The notes: generated by a model from the letters alone, not told the origin. DNA of 49,457 nt from Candidatus Ozemobacteraceae bacterium (GCA_035373905.1 DAOSOK010000016.1:64811-114267); one strand, 5' to 3'; positions 12,275-19,752 are shown, counted from the stretch's first letter. Made by a program: numbers and translations.

Positions 12275-13066
12275 CTACCTGGTTCCGAGGAGAAAGGCGA
12301 TGGCGTTTCCGACGGCGGCATTGTTGAAGACATGGGCCCAGGGATGGGGCACCGTGAGTAGGGTTTCGCCGCGCTTCCAGCCGTGATCGACGAGAAAGGC
12401 CTCCAGTTCTCTCGTATATGATGCGTTATAGATATCCCGTTCGCCCCAGGTGAGAAAGACGGGCCGCCGTTTGACGTCGGGCCTGAACCCGTAGGGATAC
12501 CCGCCGCCGTCGAGCCAGAAGCCGGTGAACGGGGTGTCCGTCCTGACGGTGAGTTCGGTCGAGGCGAAATAGGCGCCGTTGGAAAAGCCGGCGAGAATGA
12601 TCCGGCCTTCGTCGACGGGGTACGAACGCCGAAGCTCCGAGACGAGCCGCACGAGAAACGCCCGGTTCTCGTGAAAGTGCTCGGGGCACCATGCCCTGAC
12701 GCCGGGAACGTCGGGATACGAGCCGGTCATGCCGCGCGGAAAGACGGCGATGAACCGATGCAGACGGGCCGCATCGGCAATCTGCCGGTACAGCGATCGG
12801 GTTGCGCCCGACGGCGCATCGGGCGCGTCGAAACCCTGGAGCATGAAAAGGAGCGGAACGGCCTGCGATGCCGGAAGCTCCTCCGGGACGAACAGGTAGT
12901 ATTCACGCTCTTGACCGTCGGAAACGATGGTCTTCAGGACCCCCGGCGGGGGGAAAAACTGGAGAAACCAGGGGACCCAGAGCTCGATGCAAGTTATGAA
13001 CAGGACCAGGAGCAGGAGGCATTGGGCCCACGCCGGAAACGACGGGCGGGAGGAAAGAAACCTCAC
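12275..13066 (-). CDS. Membrane-anchored alpha/beta hydrolase, PHB-depolymerase/Esterase-D-like
   Basis: The 263-residue product has an N-terminal membrane segment (QCLLLLVLFITCIELWVPW), then an alpha/beta-hydrolase fold with VPLLFMLQGFDAP (oxyanion-type region), the nucleophile elbow GFSNGA, a VFLTWGERD acid region and a C-terminal PHPWAH histidine. This matches the secreted polyester/feruloyl-type esterase group (LpqC-like). The substrate is unknown. It begins 6 bp after the metallophosphoesterase stop, so the two are likely cotranscribed. Confidence 0.75.
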   Translation of the reverse strand: MRFLSSRPSFPAWAQCLLLLVLFITCIELWVPWFLQFFPPPGVLKTIVSDGQEREYYLFVPEELPASQAVPLLFMLQGFDAPDAPSGATRSLYRQIADAARLHRFIAVFPRGMTGSYPDVPGVRAWCPEHFHENRAFLVRLVSELRRSYPVDEGRIILAGFSNGAYFASTELTVRTDTPFTGFWLDGGGYPYGFRPDVKRRPVFLTWGERDIYNASYTRELEAFLVDHGWKRGETLLTVPHPWAHVFNNAAVGNAIAFLLGTR

Positions 13067-13072
13067 GGCGGC

Positions 13073-14167
13073 TCAGGAGGCCGGCCCGGCCGATCCTGAC
13101 GGAATGAGATCCAGGACCACGATCTCGGGAGGACAGAGAAGACGGATTCTGGGCGCGTGTTTCCGTTCGAGGCCGGCGCCGCGGGTTACGAACAGGCGGC
13201 GCCCGTCGGGAAATATCGATTCTCCGTCGCAGGCTTGGCGCGGCAGTTTGCTTGAGGTGACGAGCGGGCCGAACCAAGGAAGCCTGACCTGTCCCCCGTG
13301 AGTGTGCCCAGCGAGCATCAGGTCGGCCGAAACCCGGCCGAGCGCGTAATCGGGCGCATGCCCGACGACGAGGTGAAATCCCTCGGTGGGCGGGATCTTC
13401 AGCCGGGAGTCGAACGATTCCCGCATGCCGAGGAGCGTCACGGCGAGTCCGCCTTCGAACCGGAGCGCCGAGCGGCTCGACACGGTTTCGACGCCCGTTC
13501 CTGAAAACATCTCGGTCCAGGGCAGGGTGTCGACGTTCCCCTGGATCGCCAGCACGCCGAGCGGGGCCTTGAATCCGATGTTCAACAGATACTCGCGAGT
13601 CGCGAGGCGGACGTTCTGCCGGACGGACTCGGACCAGTCGTGGGTGTAATCGCCGCCGAGGAGGATGAGGTCGGGTTTCTCGGCGAGAAGCGACCGCCAG
13701 ACCCGCCGCTCGTTTTCGCCGAACGTATCGCTTTGAATATCACTCATGAAAGCGATGCGGATCTTCGAACGGATCTTGGGTGTGGCGATCTGAAGACGCC
13801 GCACCGTCAGTTGGCCTGGCTCGACGAAGAATCCCTGCCAGGCGACGGCCAAGAGCAGTCCCGCAAGCAGGGTGGCCGTGAACGCGCGCGCCCATTCGCG
13901 GCTTCGGGCCAGAAACAAGGCCGACACGGCAAGCGTCGCCGGAAGATACCCGAACGCGAGCCAGGCCATATCCCGCATGAAAAGGAAGGAGTCCCGGGAT
14001 CTGTACGATGATGCAACTGCACAACCGCTGACAAAAACGAGAGGGATGAATAGCATGGCGAATCTCATCCGGCTTCTCGAGAGAAGAGCGACCGTAACGA
14101 GAGAAAGGGCGCCGAACAGCAGATGCGTCGCGCAGATGTGGAGATCAAGGGTATTCATGGGGCCCAT
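13073..14167 (-). CDS. Membrane metallophosphoesterase (YkuE/YaeI-like)
   Basis: Three to four membrane helices fill residues 1-120. They are followed by a calcineurin-like phosphoesterase domain with IAFMSDIQSD (in place of the usual SD-H), ILLGGDYTHD, IQGNVD (usual GNHD, His replaced by Val), VVGHAPDY and LMLAGHTHGGQ. The first metal-site histidine and the GNHD histidine are both altered, so the metal site is partly degenerate, although the remaining motifs are clear. Family members hydrolyse UDP-diacylglucosamine-like or other phosphoesters. ATGs at 14167 and 14158 are both possible, and neither has a strong ribosome-binding site. Confidence 0.85.
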   Translation of the reverse strand: MGPMNTLDLHICATHLLFGALSLVTVALLSRSRMRFAMLFIPLVFVSGCAVASSYRSRDSFLFMRDMAWLAFGYLPATLAVSALFLARSREWARAFTATLLAGLLLAVAWQGFFVEPGQLTVRRLQIATPKIRSKIRIAFMSDIQSDTFGENERRVWRSLLAEKPDLILLGGDYTHDWSESVRQNVRLATREYLLNIGFKAPLGVLAIQGNVDTLPWTEMFSGTGVETVSSRSALRFEGGLAVTLLGMRESFDSRLKIPPTEGFHLVVGHAPDYALGRVSADLMLAGHTHGGQVRLPWFGPLVTSSKLPRQACDGESIFPDGRRLFVTRGAGLERKHAPRIRLLCPPEIVVLDLIPSGSAGPAS

Positions 14168-14482
14168 GATACGAAAAAAATCGCACTGTTGCCATACCCC
14201 AGGTTCAGCTCATTCCGTCAGCGATCGAATGAACACGAGATCTGCGGCGGACTGTGGAAACAATCGGGGGCTTCAGAAAAATGGGTCTGGAGAAAATAGA
14301 ATATGTAAACTCATGCGAGAGGTCGATATGATTTTTTACTGTTTTGCATGGATGATCCTTTGGTATACTTGATCGGTGCTGCGCCGGTCAGCAGAAAGAG
14401 GAGAAGGATGCATTGAAAGGTCGATGCGGACTCGCCGCTGATCCGGAGGTTTGGCCTGAACTTGCTCTTAGAGGAGAATGTC
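14168..14482. other. Divergent intergenic region upstream of the WTWTEG-repeat gene
   Basis: This 315-bp AT-richer region separates the minus-strand metallophosphoesterase and the plus-strand repeat protein. It contains an AATATGTAAACT motif at 14300-14311, repeated almost exactly upstream of the retron (15899-15910) and in related form upstream of threonine synthase (18372-18383). It also contains a TATACT -10-like hexamer at 14364-14369 with only a weak -35. I see no RNA gene or credible ORF here. Confidence 0.5.
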
Positions 14483-15748
14483 ATGAAGGGATATTTTCGA
14501 AGGCTCGCGATTGTTCACCTTCTCTGCTTCGGCTTCCTGGCAATGCTCGCGACTGCGTCTCAGGCCTCCATCACATGGACGGAAGGGCGGGACGGCGTTC
14601 GGATTTATTATCCATCGACCGGATGGACCTGGACCGAAGGAAAAGATGGTCGCCGTGTCGTGTATCCTGCCAACGGGTGGACCTGGACGGAAAGCCGGAA
14701 TGGCCGCAGAATCATTTATCCGAGCAACGGCTGGACGTGGACGGAGGATCGTAACGGCAACAGGACCGTCTATCCGACCAACGACTGGACCTGGACGGAA
14801 GGACGCGACGGGCAGCGAGCCGTCTATCCGACCAACGGCTGGACGTGGACGGAAGGCCGCGACGGGCACCGCGTCGTATACCCGACCACTGGCTGGTCAT
14901 GGTGGGAGGATCAATCCGGCAGGAGAATTCCCTACCGAACGGATGGAGGCCCCGCCACCGACCTAAATGAAATACTGATCGACATGCTTATCCAGAAAAT
15001 ACCGCTCGATGACTCGCTGAGGGCGAGCCTCAATCTCCTGCTCGATCAGATGGGGTGGAGAGCGACCTACAAAACCGTCAACGGTGTCCTTGCCGAGGCG
15101 CATGCGATGATGAATATGGGCTACGTTTCCGAGGCGCGGGAGCATTTCCGCTACTATGCCCGGAATGGCGGCCACGACGAGGTTCGCCGTGAAGCCGCGT
15201 ATTTCACTGGCTACTGCAGCGTCGTTCTTGGAGACATGAACCAGGCCGCGTCCGAATACCGTGACTTCCTTCAGATGTATGAAAACTCCTGGAACACGGC
15301 GCTCGTTCCCGATGCGATGTACGTTCTGGGAGTCGTGTACGAGTATCTGAACGAATTCTCCCAGGCATACGACATGTATCGCACGTGCATCCGGCGATTC
15401 CCCGGTTCCGAGATGGCCCAGAAATCGAAAGAGCGGCTCAAGGCTCACGGCCAGAGCGAACGCATCGCGCCTTCCCGCGGGAACGTCCCTTCTGACGCGG
15501 TTTCGGGCGGAAGGGGAGGGGGCGCGCTGGGCACGATCCCGTTCGGATGCCTGAAACGCGACCGTGAAAGTCAGCTCCGCGTTCGCGAATTCATCAAATC
15601 CGTCGAACGGGACAGTGGTGTCGCACCGTCTTTCCTGAAGCTCACGGATGACGACAAGATGCTCGATTCCGTCAGGAATGCCCTCCTGCTCTGGGGGGAA
15701 AAGGTGAAATTCACCGACCTTCACGAGAACGGATCCACCGAACGCTGA
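14483..15748 (+). CDS. Secreted protein with seven WTWTEG 18-residue repeats and a TPR-like domain
   Basis: The ATG at 14483 has a GAGGAG site 6 nt upstream and gives a clean signal peptide (cleavage likely after SQA). Residues about 30-155 are seven near-identical 18-residue units of consensus GWTWTEGRDGRRVVYPTN; the last degenerates to GWSWWEDQSGRRIPY. The alternating aromatic pattern with an x-D/N-G turn suggests beta-hairpins forming a repeat surface, by analogy with choline-binding-type repeats, though the sequence differs. Residues about 185-320 are helical TPR-like repeats (AREHFRYYARNGG, QAASEYRDFLQMYE, QAYDMYRTCIRRFPGSEMAQ), and a basic C-terminal region follows. Function is unknown; an envelope assembly or surface-binding role is inferred. 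A terminator-like hairpin follows the stop. Confidence 0.8.
   Translation: MKGYFRRLAIVHLLCFGFLAMLATASQASITWTEGRDGVRIYYPSTGWTWTEGKDGRRVVYPANGWTWTESRNGRRIIYPSNGWTWTEDRNGNRTVYPTNDWTWTEGRDGQRAVYPTNGWTWTEGRDGHRVVYPTTGWSWWEDQSGRRIPYRTDGGPATDLNEILIDMLIQKIPLDDSLRASLNLLLDQMGWRATYKTVNGVLAEAHAMMNMGYVSEAREHFRYYARNGGHDEVRREAAYFTGYCSVVLGDMNQAASEYRDFLQMYENSWNTALVPDAMYVLGVVYEYLNEFSQAYDMYRTCIRRFPGSEMAQKSKERLKAHGQSERIAPSRGNVPSDAVSGGRGGGALGTIPFGCLKRDRESQLRVREFIKSVERDSGVAPSFLKLTDDDKMLDSVRNALLLWGEKVKFTDLHENGSTER
14570..14945 (+). repeat. Tandem 54-bp coding repeats (seven units)
   Basis: In-frame units of 54 bp encode the WTWTEG 18-mers. The adjacent units around 14785-14890 are most alike at the DNA level (GGCTGGACGTGGACGGAAGG-type blocks), which suggests recent duplication by slippage or unequal recombination. 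Outer units have diverged. Confidence 0.9.
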
Positions 15749-15780
15749 CGGGCGTATTCCAAGACGTTCGAAAAACACAG

Positions 15781-15818
15781 GAATCCCGGCGACGGACGAA
15801 CGACCGTCGCCGGGATTC
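15781..15818 (+). terminator. Hairpin terminator after the WTWTEG gene
   Basis: A perfect 15-bp stem (GAATCCCGGCGACGG, 15781-15795, paired with 15804-15818) with an 8-nt loop lies 32 bp after the stop codon. The T tract after it is weak (TCTTG). It separates the repeat-protein transcript from the retron promoter. Confidence 0.7.
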
Positions 15819-15935
15819 TCTTGAATGGCAATAATCAATATCATATTATATAACGTACGATGTAAAAGACATCAAGCGAACGAGTCGTGAGAACATACAA
15901 TATGTAAACTGTTTTGTTTCTGACGTTCAAGCGGG

Positions 15936-15964
15936 TTGACTCATGAATGGCGATCGGGTATGGT
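15936..15964 (+). promoter_or_regulatory. Sigma70-type promoter for the retron RNA
   Basis: TTGACT (15936-15941) and TATGGT (15959-15964) are separated by exactly 17 bp, close to consensus. Initiation would fall near 15971, a few bases before the first msr-like hairpin, so the transcript would begin with the structured RNA and run into the reverse transcriptase gene. An AATATGTAAACT motif lies upstream at 15899-15910. Confidence 0.55.
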
Positions 15965-15970
15965 TGATTC

Positions 15971-16119
15971 ATGCCTTGGCGCGCGAAAGCGCCGCCGGTG
16001 TTTCGCCGGCACTGGAACGCTAAAAGCGGGATCAGATTCGGTGTCAGATTGCTACGCAATCTGCGCAAGGCAGAGGCAGGCGCGGTGAGAACCGCGCCTG
16101 TCTTCACGAAAGGATCAGC
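15971..16119 (+). ncRNA. Candidate retron msr-msd non-coding RNA
   Basis: Directly upstream of the retron reverse transcriptase is a densely folded stretch. Hairpin 1 is 15978-15993 (GGCGC/GCGCC). Hairpin 2 is 15994-16010 (GCCGG/CCGGC, loop TGTTTCG, like the GTTTCG loop of the Ec86 msr). Hairpin 3 is 16018-16028 (CGCT/AGCG, AAA loop). Downstream, an imperfect 12-pair stem (16026-16043 with 16105-16119) encloses an 8-bp hairpin 16045-16063 (CAGATTGC/GCAATCTG) and a 14-bp hairpin 16073-16104 with a GAGA loop. The first three are candidates for msr and the enclosed branched part for msd. I could not resolve the a1/a2 pair or the branching G with confidence; TGCCTTGGCGC (15972-15982) with GCGCAAGGCA (16063-16072) is one alternative pairing. 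Ends are approximate. Confidence 0.6.
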
Positions 16120-16124
16120 ATCGT

Positions 16125-17048
16125 ATGAGTATCCTCGATTGGATTTCCGGGCTCCTGGGAGAAGGTATCGGAGGCGCGGGGCATTCCCGGCGAAACGAGG
16201 GCAAGGATGTACGCGAGCTTGCCGGGCGGCTGGGCGTCACCGAGGAAGAGCTGATGTCGATTCGTCCGGCGTATCGTGAAATCCGTGTCAAGAAACGCTC
16301 AGGCGGCACACGAGTTTTGCTCGAACCAACGCCGGAACTGAAGAAGCTCCAGCGATGCATCCTTCATAAGCTTTTGAGACGGCTTTCCGCGCACGAATCG
16401 GTCCACGGTTTCGAACGAGGCCGCTCGATTGTGACGAACGCGCAGCAGCACATCAACAAAGACCTCGTCATCAGCGTCGATCTGAAGGATTTTTTCCCGA
16501 AAACACAGGCCAGGAGAATCAAGGAGTATTTCACGTTCATCGGGTGGAATAACGACGCGGCCGATATGCTGATGCGGTTGACCGTCTGGAACGGCGGGTT
16601 GCCTCAGGGGGCCCCGACGAGCCCCCGGCTTGCGAATCTCGTCAACCACGCGATGGACGCGCGGCTGGAAGGTCTGGCGAAACATTATGGCGGCATCTAT
16701 TCGCGATATGCCGACGATCTCACGTTTTCATTCCCGACGAGGAAAGAACTTCCGAAAAAAGAAACCTGCTCGTTTCTCAAAATGGTCTCGAGGATCGTCA
16801 AGGAACATGGCTACATCATGCACGAGAAGGAGAAACTTCGCGTCATGACGTATGCCCGGTGCCAAACCGTCACCGGTCTCGTCGTGAACCAGAAGGTCGA
16901 CTTGCCGCGGCGCACAAGAAAATGGCTTCGCGCCGTCGAACATCACCGGGCGACCGGAAAGCCGGCTACACTTTCCGTGGAGCAGTTGAACGGCTGGAGA
17001 TCGTTGCGGCAGATGATCGTCGATCAGCGGCGAGTGCGCGGCGGTTAG
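16125..17048 (+). CDS. Retron-type reverse transcriptase
   Basis: The 307-residue protein has the RT palm motifs in order: ISVDLKDFF (first catalytic Asp), GLPQGAPTSPRLANLV, and YADDLTFS (catalytic DD pair). Retron-specific features are present: TNAQQH, matching the NAxxH motif of region X, and TVTGLVVN, matching the VTG motif of region Y. It would reverse transcribe the upstream msr-msd-like RNA into msDNA. No fused effector domain is present; the first 35 residues are a short extension. An AGGA at 16111-16114 precedes the ATG and falls within the 3' arm of the RNA stem, so RNA folding may gate translation. The TAG stop overlaps the stop of the convergent creatininase-family gene by 4 bp. 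Confidence 0.93.
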   Translation: MSILDWISGLLGEGIGGAGHSRRNEGKDVRELAGRLGVTEEELMSIRPAYREIRVKKRSGGTRVLLEPTPELKKLQRCILHKLLRRLSAHESVHGFERGRSIVTNAQQHINKDLVISVDLKDFFPKTQARRIKEYFTFIGWNNDAADMLMRLTVWNGGLPQGAPTSPRLANLVNHAMDARLEGLAKHYGGIYSRYADDLTFSFPTRKELPKKETCSFLKMVSRIVKEHGYIMHEKEKLRVMTYARCQTVTGLVVNQKVDLPRRTRKWLRAVEHHRATGKPATLSVEQLNGWRSLRQMIVDQRRVRGG

Positions 17049-17878
17049 AGATCGTCCAGGCTGACGAGTTTGAGGAAGAGGCGGGCGCTGAGCGGGAGAG
17101 TCGGTGCCTGGCCGCCGTTGAACACGGAAACGATCGATTCCGCGCCGATACGTCCGAGTTCTTCGAGGAAGAGTTGGCCGAGTTTGGGCGTCGCGGCGGC
17201 CGGGGAGCCTGCATACCCGTCGACGGCGCCGCGGTCTTTCCAGGAGAAATTCCCCTTGAGGGATTCCCATGGGAGGTTGATGATCCGCGGGGGGAGAATC
17301 GCCGAGCAGTCGGTCTTGACGAGATCGGGATCGAGATACAGCATCGCCCCTGTTTCCCGGGCATCGCCGTGGAGTTCGGACAAGGGGTCGGTTCCTTGCT
17401 GTTTGAGGGCGGCAGATATTTCGGGCGGGTTGGTGAAGCGGACGGCGGCAAGCGGATCGATGGTGGTCATGCCGTTGAGTTGGGAAAGCTCGTCGCAGGC
17501 CGTCATGATTGCTTTCGTCGCATCGGGCGAGGTGCTGAGGTGGATGAAGGCGAGGTTGCGGAACCCGTCTCGGTGGAAGGCGGCCCCGATTTCATACAGG
17601 ATTTCGCAGGCGGTGCGGGGGCTGATCGTGAGGGCTCCTTCGATGCCGAGACTGGCTTGGCACGGCAGATACGGGAAGACCGGCGCCACGAGATACTTGA
17701 GGCCGGCGTCCTTCAGGTGCTGTCCGATTTCAAACGCGAGGGCTTCGGCAAGATAGGCTTTGGTTCCGAGCGGGAGGTGGGGGCCGTGCGGCTCGGTGGA
17801 ACCGGCTGGAACCAGGACGAGCGTCTGGGCGCGGTCGAACGAAGCGAGTTCAGCGGCTGTCAGGGTGTTGAGGTTCAT
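17045..17878 (-). CDS. Creatininase-family protein with a degenerate metal site
   Basis: The 277-residue product matches the creatinine amidohydrolase fold: VLVPAGSTEPHGPHLPLGT near the start and ELHGDARETGAMLYL in the second half, corresponding to the E-x-HG and HAGE-x-ETS motifs. The Asp expected after PLGT is Lys, and the NGHGGN motif is replaced by FIHLSTSPDAT. At least one metal ligand is therefore missing, and the protein may have lost classical amidohydrolase activity. Its 5' end overlaps the Hpt-like gene by an ATGA, indicating translational coupling. Its 3' end overlaps the retron RT gene on the other strand. Confidence 0.8.
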   Translation of the reverse strand: MNLNTLTAAELASFDRAQTLVLVPAGSTEPHGPHLPLGTKAYLAEALAFEIGQHLKDAGLKYLVAPVFPYLPCQASLGIEGALTISPRTACEILYEIGAAFHRDGFRNLAFIHLSTSPDATKAIMTACDELSQLNGMTTIDPLAAVRFTNPPEISAALKQQGTDPLSELHGDARETGAMLYLDPDLVKTDCSAILPPRIINLPWESLKGNFSWKDRGAVDGYAGSPAAATPKLGQLFLEELGRIGAESIVSVFNGGQAPTLPLSARLFLKLVSLDDL

Positions 17879-18213
17879 TGAGCCGCTTTGATCTGATCGC
17901 GATCGACGTTGTTCATTTCGACGAGCAGCTGTCGCTGGAGTTCGGACAGGAGCGGCAGGTCGGGGATCGTGCGGAGGTTGTTCAGGATCGACGAGCAGAG
18001 CGAGGCGATGTTTTCGAGGCGGAGATTGATGGCGGCCGACCGGATGCGCTGGGTGAGCGCCATGACTTCGTTGAACGCCTTTCGGTTCGTCGCGGCCTGA
18101 AGCATCGGGATTTTCGAGCGGAGGTCGATGATGAAGGCCTTGACTTGGGTGTCGTATTCGGCTTCGGTCATGGTGGGAAGTTCGGCGAGAATTTCCGCCT
18201 TTGTCTTGATCAT
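17875..18213 (-). CDS. Small all-helical protein, Hpt-like without the phospho-histidine
   Basis: The 112-residue product is predicted entirely helical. The segment LTQRIRSAAINLRLENIASLCSSILNNLR resembles the AHxLKGSAxxLG...LAxLCxxLE helix pair of Hpt domains, but Gln stands where the phosphorylated His would be. It may be a structural relative or a coincidental helical bundle. It is the first gene of a two-gene unit with the creatininase-family gene (4-bp overlap). Confidence 0.5.
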   Translation of the reverse strand: MIKTKAEILAELPTMTEAEYDTQVKAFIIDLRSKIPMLQAATNRKAFNEVMALTQRIRSAAINLRLENIASLCSSILNNLRTIPDLPLLSELQRQLLVEMNNVDRDQIKAAQ

Positions 18214-18362
18214 AATGATTGCATCCTCACAAGGTTATCTTCGAAAGGCTTTGCGGGGTTCCGATTTTCTGGGTTGGGACCGCCGTGCGTGCCGCCGGAT
18301 TCCAGTATGCCGCAGGTTTCCGTCAAATTGCAAGGCGGGTCGGGAAAAACCGAAAAAGGCCG

Positions 18363-18383
18363 ATAATATATATTATGTAAACA
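18363..18383. promoter_or_regulatory. AT-rich palindrome and ATGTAAAC motif upstream of threonine synthase
   Basis: A perfect 14-bp palindrome ATAATATATATTAT (18363-18376) runs into ATTATGTAAACA (18372-18383), related to the AATATGTAAACT motifs at 14300 and 15899. It lies in the 296-bp divergent region between the Hpt-like gene and threonine synthase and could be an operator or AT-rich promoter element. Nothing else is recognised in that gap. Confidence 0.35.
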
Positions 18384-18509
18384 TATAAGAAACGTCGGGG
18401 GGTGATGTTTCGGAACTGGAAAATCTGGGTTGACGGTGTTATAGGTTTCCATACGTTTCGCGGTGGCCGACAGAAAAGCCATCATCATCAAGGCAACGGA
18501 GAAATGAAG

Positions 18510-19736
18510 ATGAACATCGTCAGTATGAAATGCATGTTGTGCGGAGCCGAGTTTCCGCCCGCCCCGGACCGGTATGTGTGTGACAAATGCGGGACGGACG
18601 GCATCCTGGATATCATCTACGAGTATCCGAAGATGCCTGATTACGCCACCCGCCTGAAGGGAAACAGCACGCAGAGTCTCTGGCGGTATCGCGACCTTCT
18701 GCCGCTCGAGCCGAGCACGCCGGTTTCCCCCCTCGAAGTCGGAATGACCCCGCTGTATCGTTCCGGAAAACTCGAACAGCAGTTCGCCCTTTCAAAGGTT
18801 TACATAAAAGATGACGGTCGGAATCCCACCGCATCCCTGAAGGACCGCGCGAGCGCGATCGGCGTTTCCAAGGCCATCGAGGCCGGGGCGAAGGCGATCT
18901 GCGCAGCTTCGACCGGGAACGCGGCCAGCTCGCTTGCCGGGTTTGCCGCTTCCCTCGGGATCAAGACCTTCATTTTCGTGCCGAAGCGCGCGCCAAAGGC
19001 AAAGGTGACGCAGCTGCTCGTCTACGGGGCGAACACGATCATCGTCGACGACTCGTACGACAAGGCCTTCGAGCTCTCGGTCGAGGCCACGAAACGGTTC
19101 GGCTTCTACAGCCGCAACTGCGCCTACAACCCCTACCTCGTCGAGGGCAAGAAGACGGTTGCCTACGAAATCTGGGAACAGAACGGCTACCAGATACCCG
19201 ACCGAGTTTACGTTTCGATCGGCGACGGATGTATCACGTCTGGTATATATAAGGGGTTTTACGATCTGAAGATGATCGGAGCGATCGAGAAGCTGCCGCG
19301 CATCATCGGCGTCCAGGCCGCCGGATGCAACCCGGTCGAAGTCGCGCTGAAAACCGGAAAATTCACCCCACAGAACGGGAATACGATCGCTGATTCCATC
19401 GCCGTCGGCGTTCCGAGAAACCGCCTCAAGGCGCTGCGCGGGCTGAAAGAGTCGAACGGGGACTGCATTTCCGTGACGGACGACGAGATCAGGGCTGCCC
19501 TCGTTGAGCTTCCACGAAATACCGCCGTGTTCGGCGAACCAGCGGCGGTCACGGCATACGCCGGCTTCAAAAAACACGCTTCGGCAGGAAACATCGGATC
19601 GAAGGAAACCGTCGTCGTTCTCATCACGGGAAACGGGCTCAAGGATATCGAGTCGGCGATCTCCGTCTGCCAGCTGCCGAACCCGGTGGCTCCGAACATG
19701 CAGGCCGTCGAATCAGCCATCAAATCTCTTTCATGA
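18510..19736 (+). CDS. thrC: Threonine synthase (PLP-dependent, zinc-ribbon type)
   Basis: The enzyme converts O-phosphohomoserine to threonine. The start at 18510 is favoured because GGAG lies 8 nt upstream; ATG 18504 is in frame but too close. The 408-residue product begins with a zinc ribbon (CMLCG, CDKCG) typical of archaeal-like/class II-type ThrC, followed by the PLP lysine motif NPTASLKDRAS, STGNAASSLAG, a phosphate-binding region and C-terminal ITGNGLKD. Cysteate synthase and other threonine-synthase paralogues share this shape, so the exact substrate is inferred. A secreted ankyrin gene follows 16 bp downstream. Confidence 0.85.
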   Translation: MNIVSMKCMLCGAEFPPAPDRYVCDKCGTDGILDIIYEYPKMPDYATRLKGNSTQSLWRYRDLLPLEPSTPVSPLEVGMTPLYRSGKLEQQFALSKVYIKDDGRNPTASLKDRASAIGVSKAIEAGAKAICAASTGNAASSLAGFAASLGIKTFIFVPKRAPKAKVTQLLVYGANTIIVDDSYDKAFELSVEATKRFGFYSRNCAYNPYLVEGKKTVAYEIWEQNGYQIPDRVYVSIGDGCITSGIYKGFYDLKMIGAIEKLPRIIGVQAAGCNPVEVALKTGKFTPQNGNTIADSIAVGVPRNRLKALRGLKESNGDCISVTDDEIRAALVELPRNTAVFGEPAAVTAYAGFKKHASAGNIGSKETVVVLITGNGLKDIESAISVCQLPNPVAPNMQAVESAIKSLS

Positions 19737-19752
19737 TTGTTCCGTCGGTGCC

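Noticed and set aside
14483..15748. WTWTEG repeat protein as the retron effector
   Set aside because: A 15-bp hairpin terminator and a separate promoter lie between it and the retron RNA, and it has a signal peptide. Left open only as a weak possibility.
15971..16279. Plus-strand reading frame overlapping the retron RNA
   Set aside because: It coincides with the folded RNA, has arginine-rich composition without domains, and overlaps the RT start in another frame, so it is most likely a chance frame.
16125..17048. Group II intron or diversity-generating retroelement reverse transcriptase
   Set aside because: The retron-specific NAxxH and VTG motifs, short length without a maturase domain, and absence of template/variable repeats argue for a retron.
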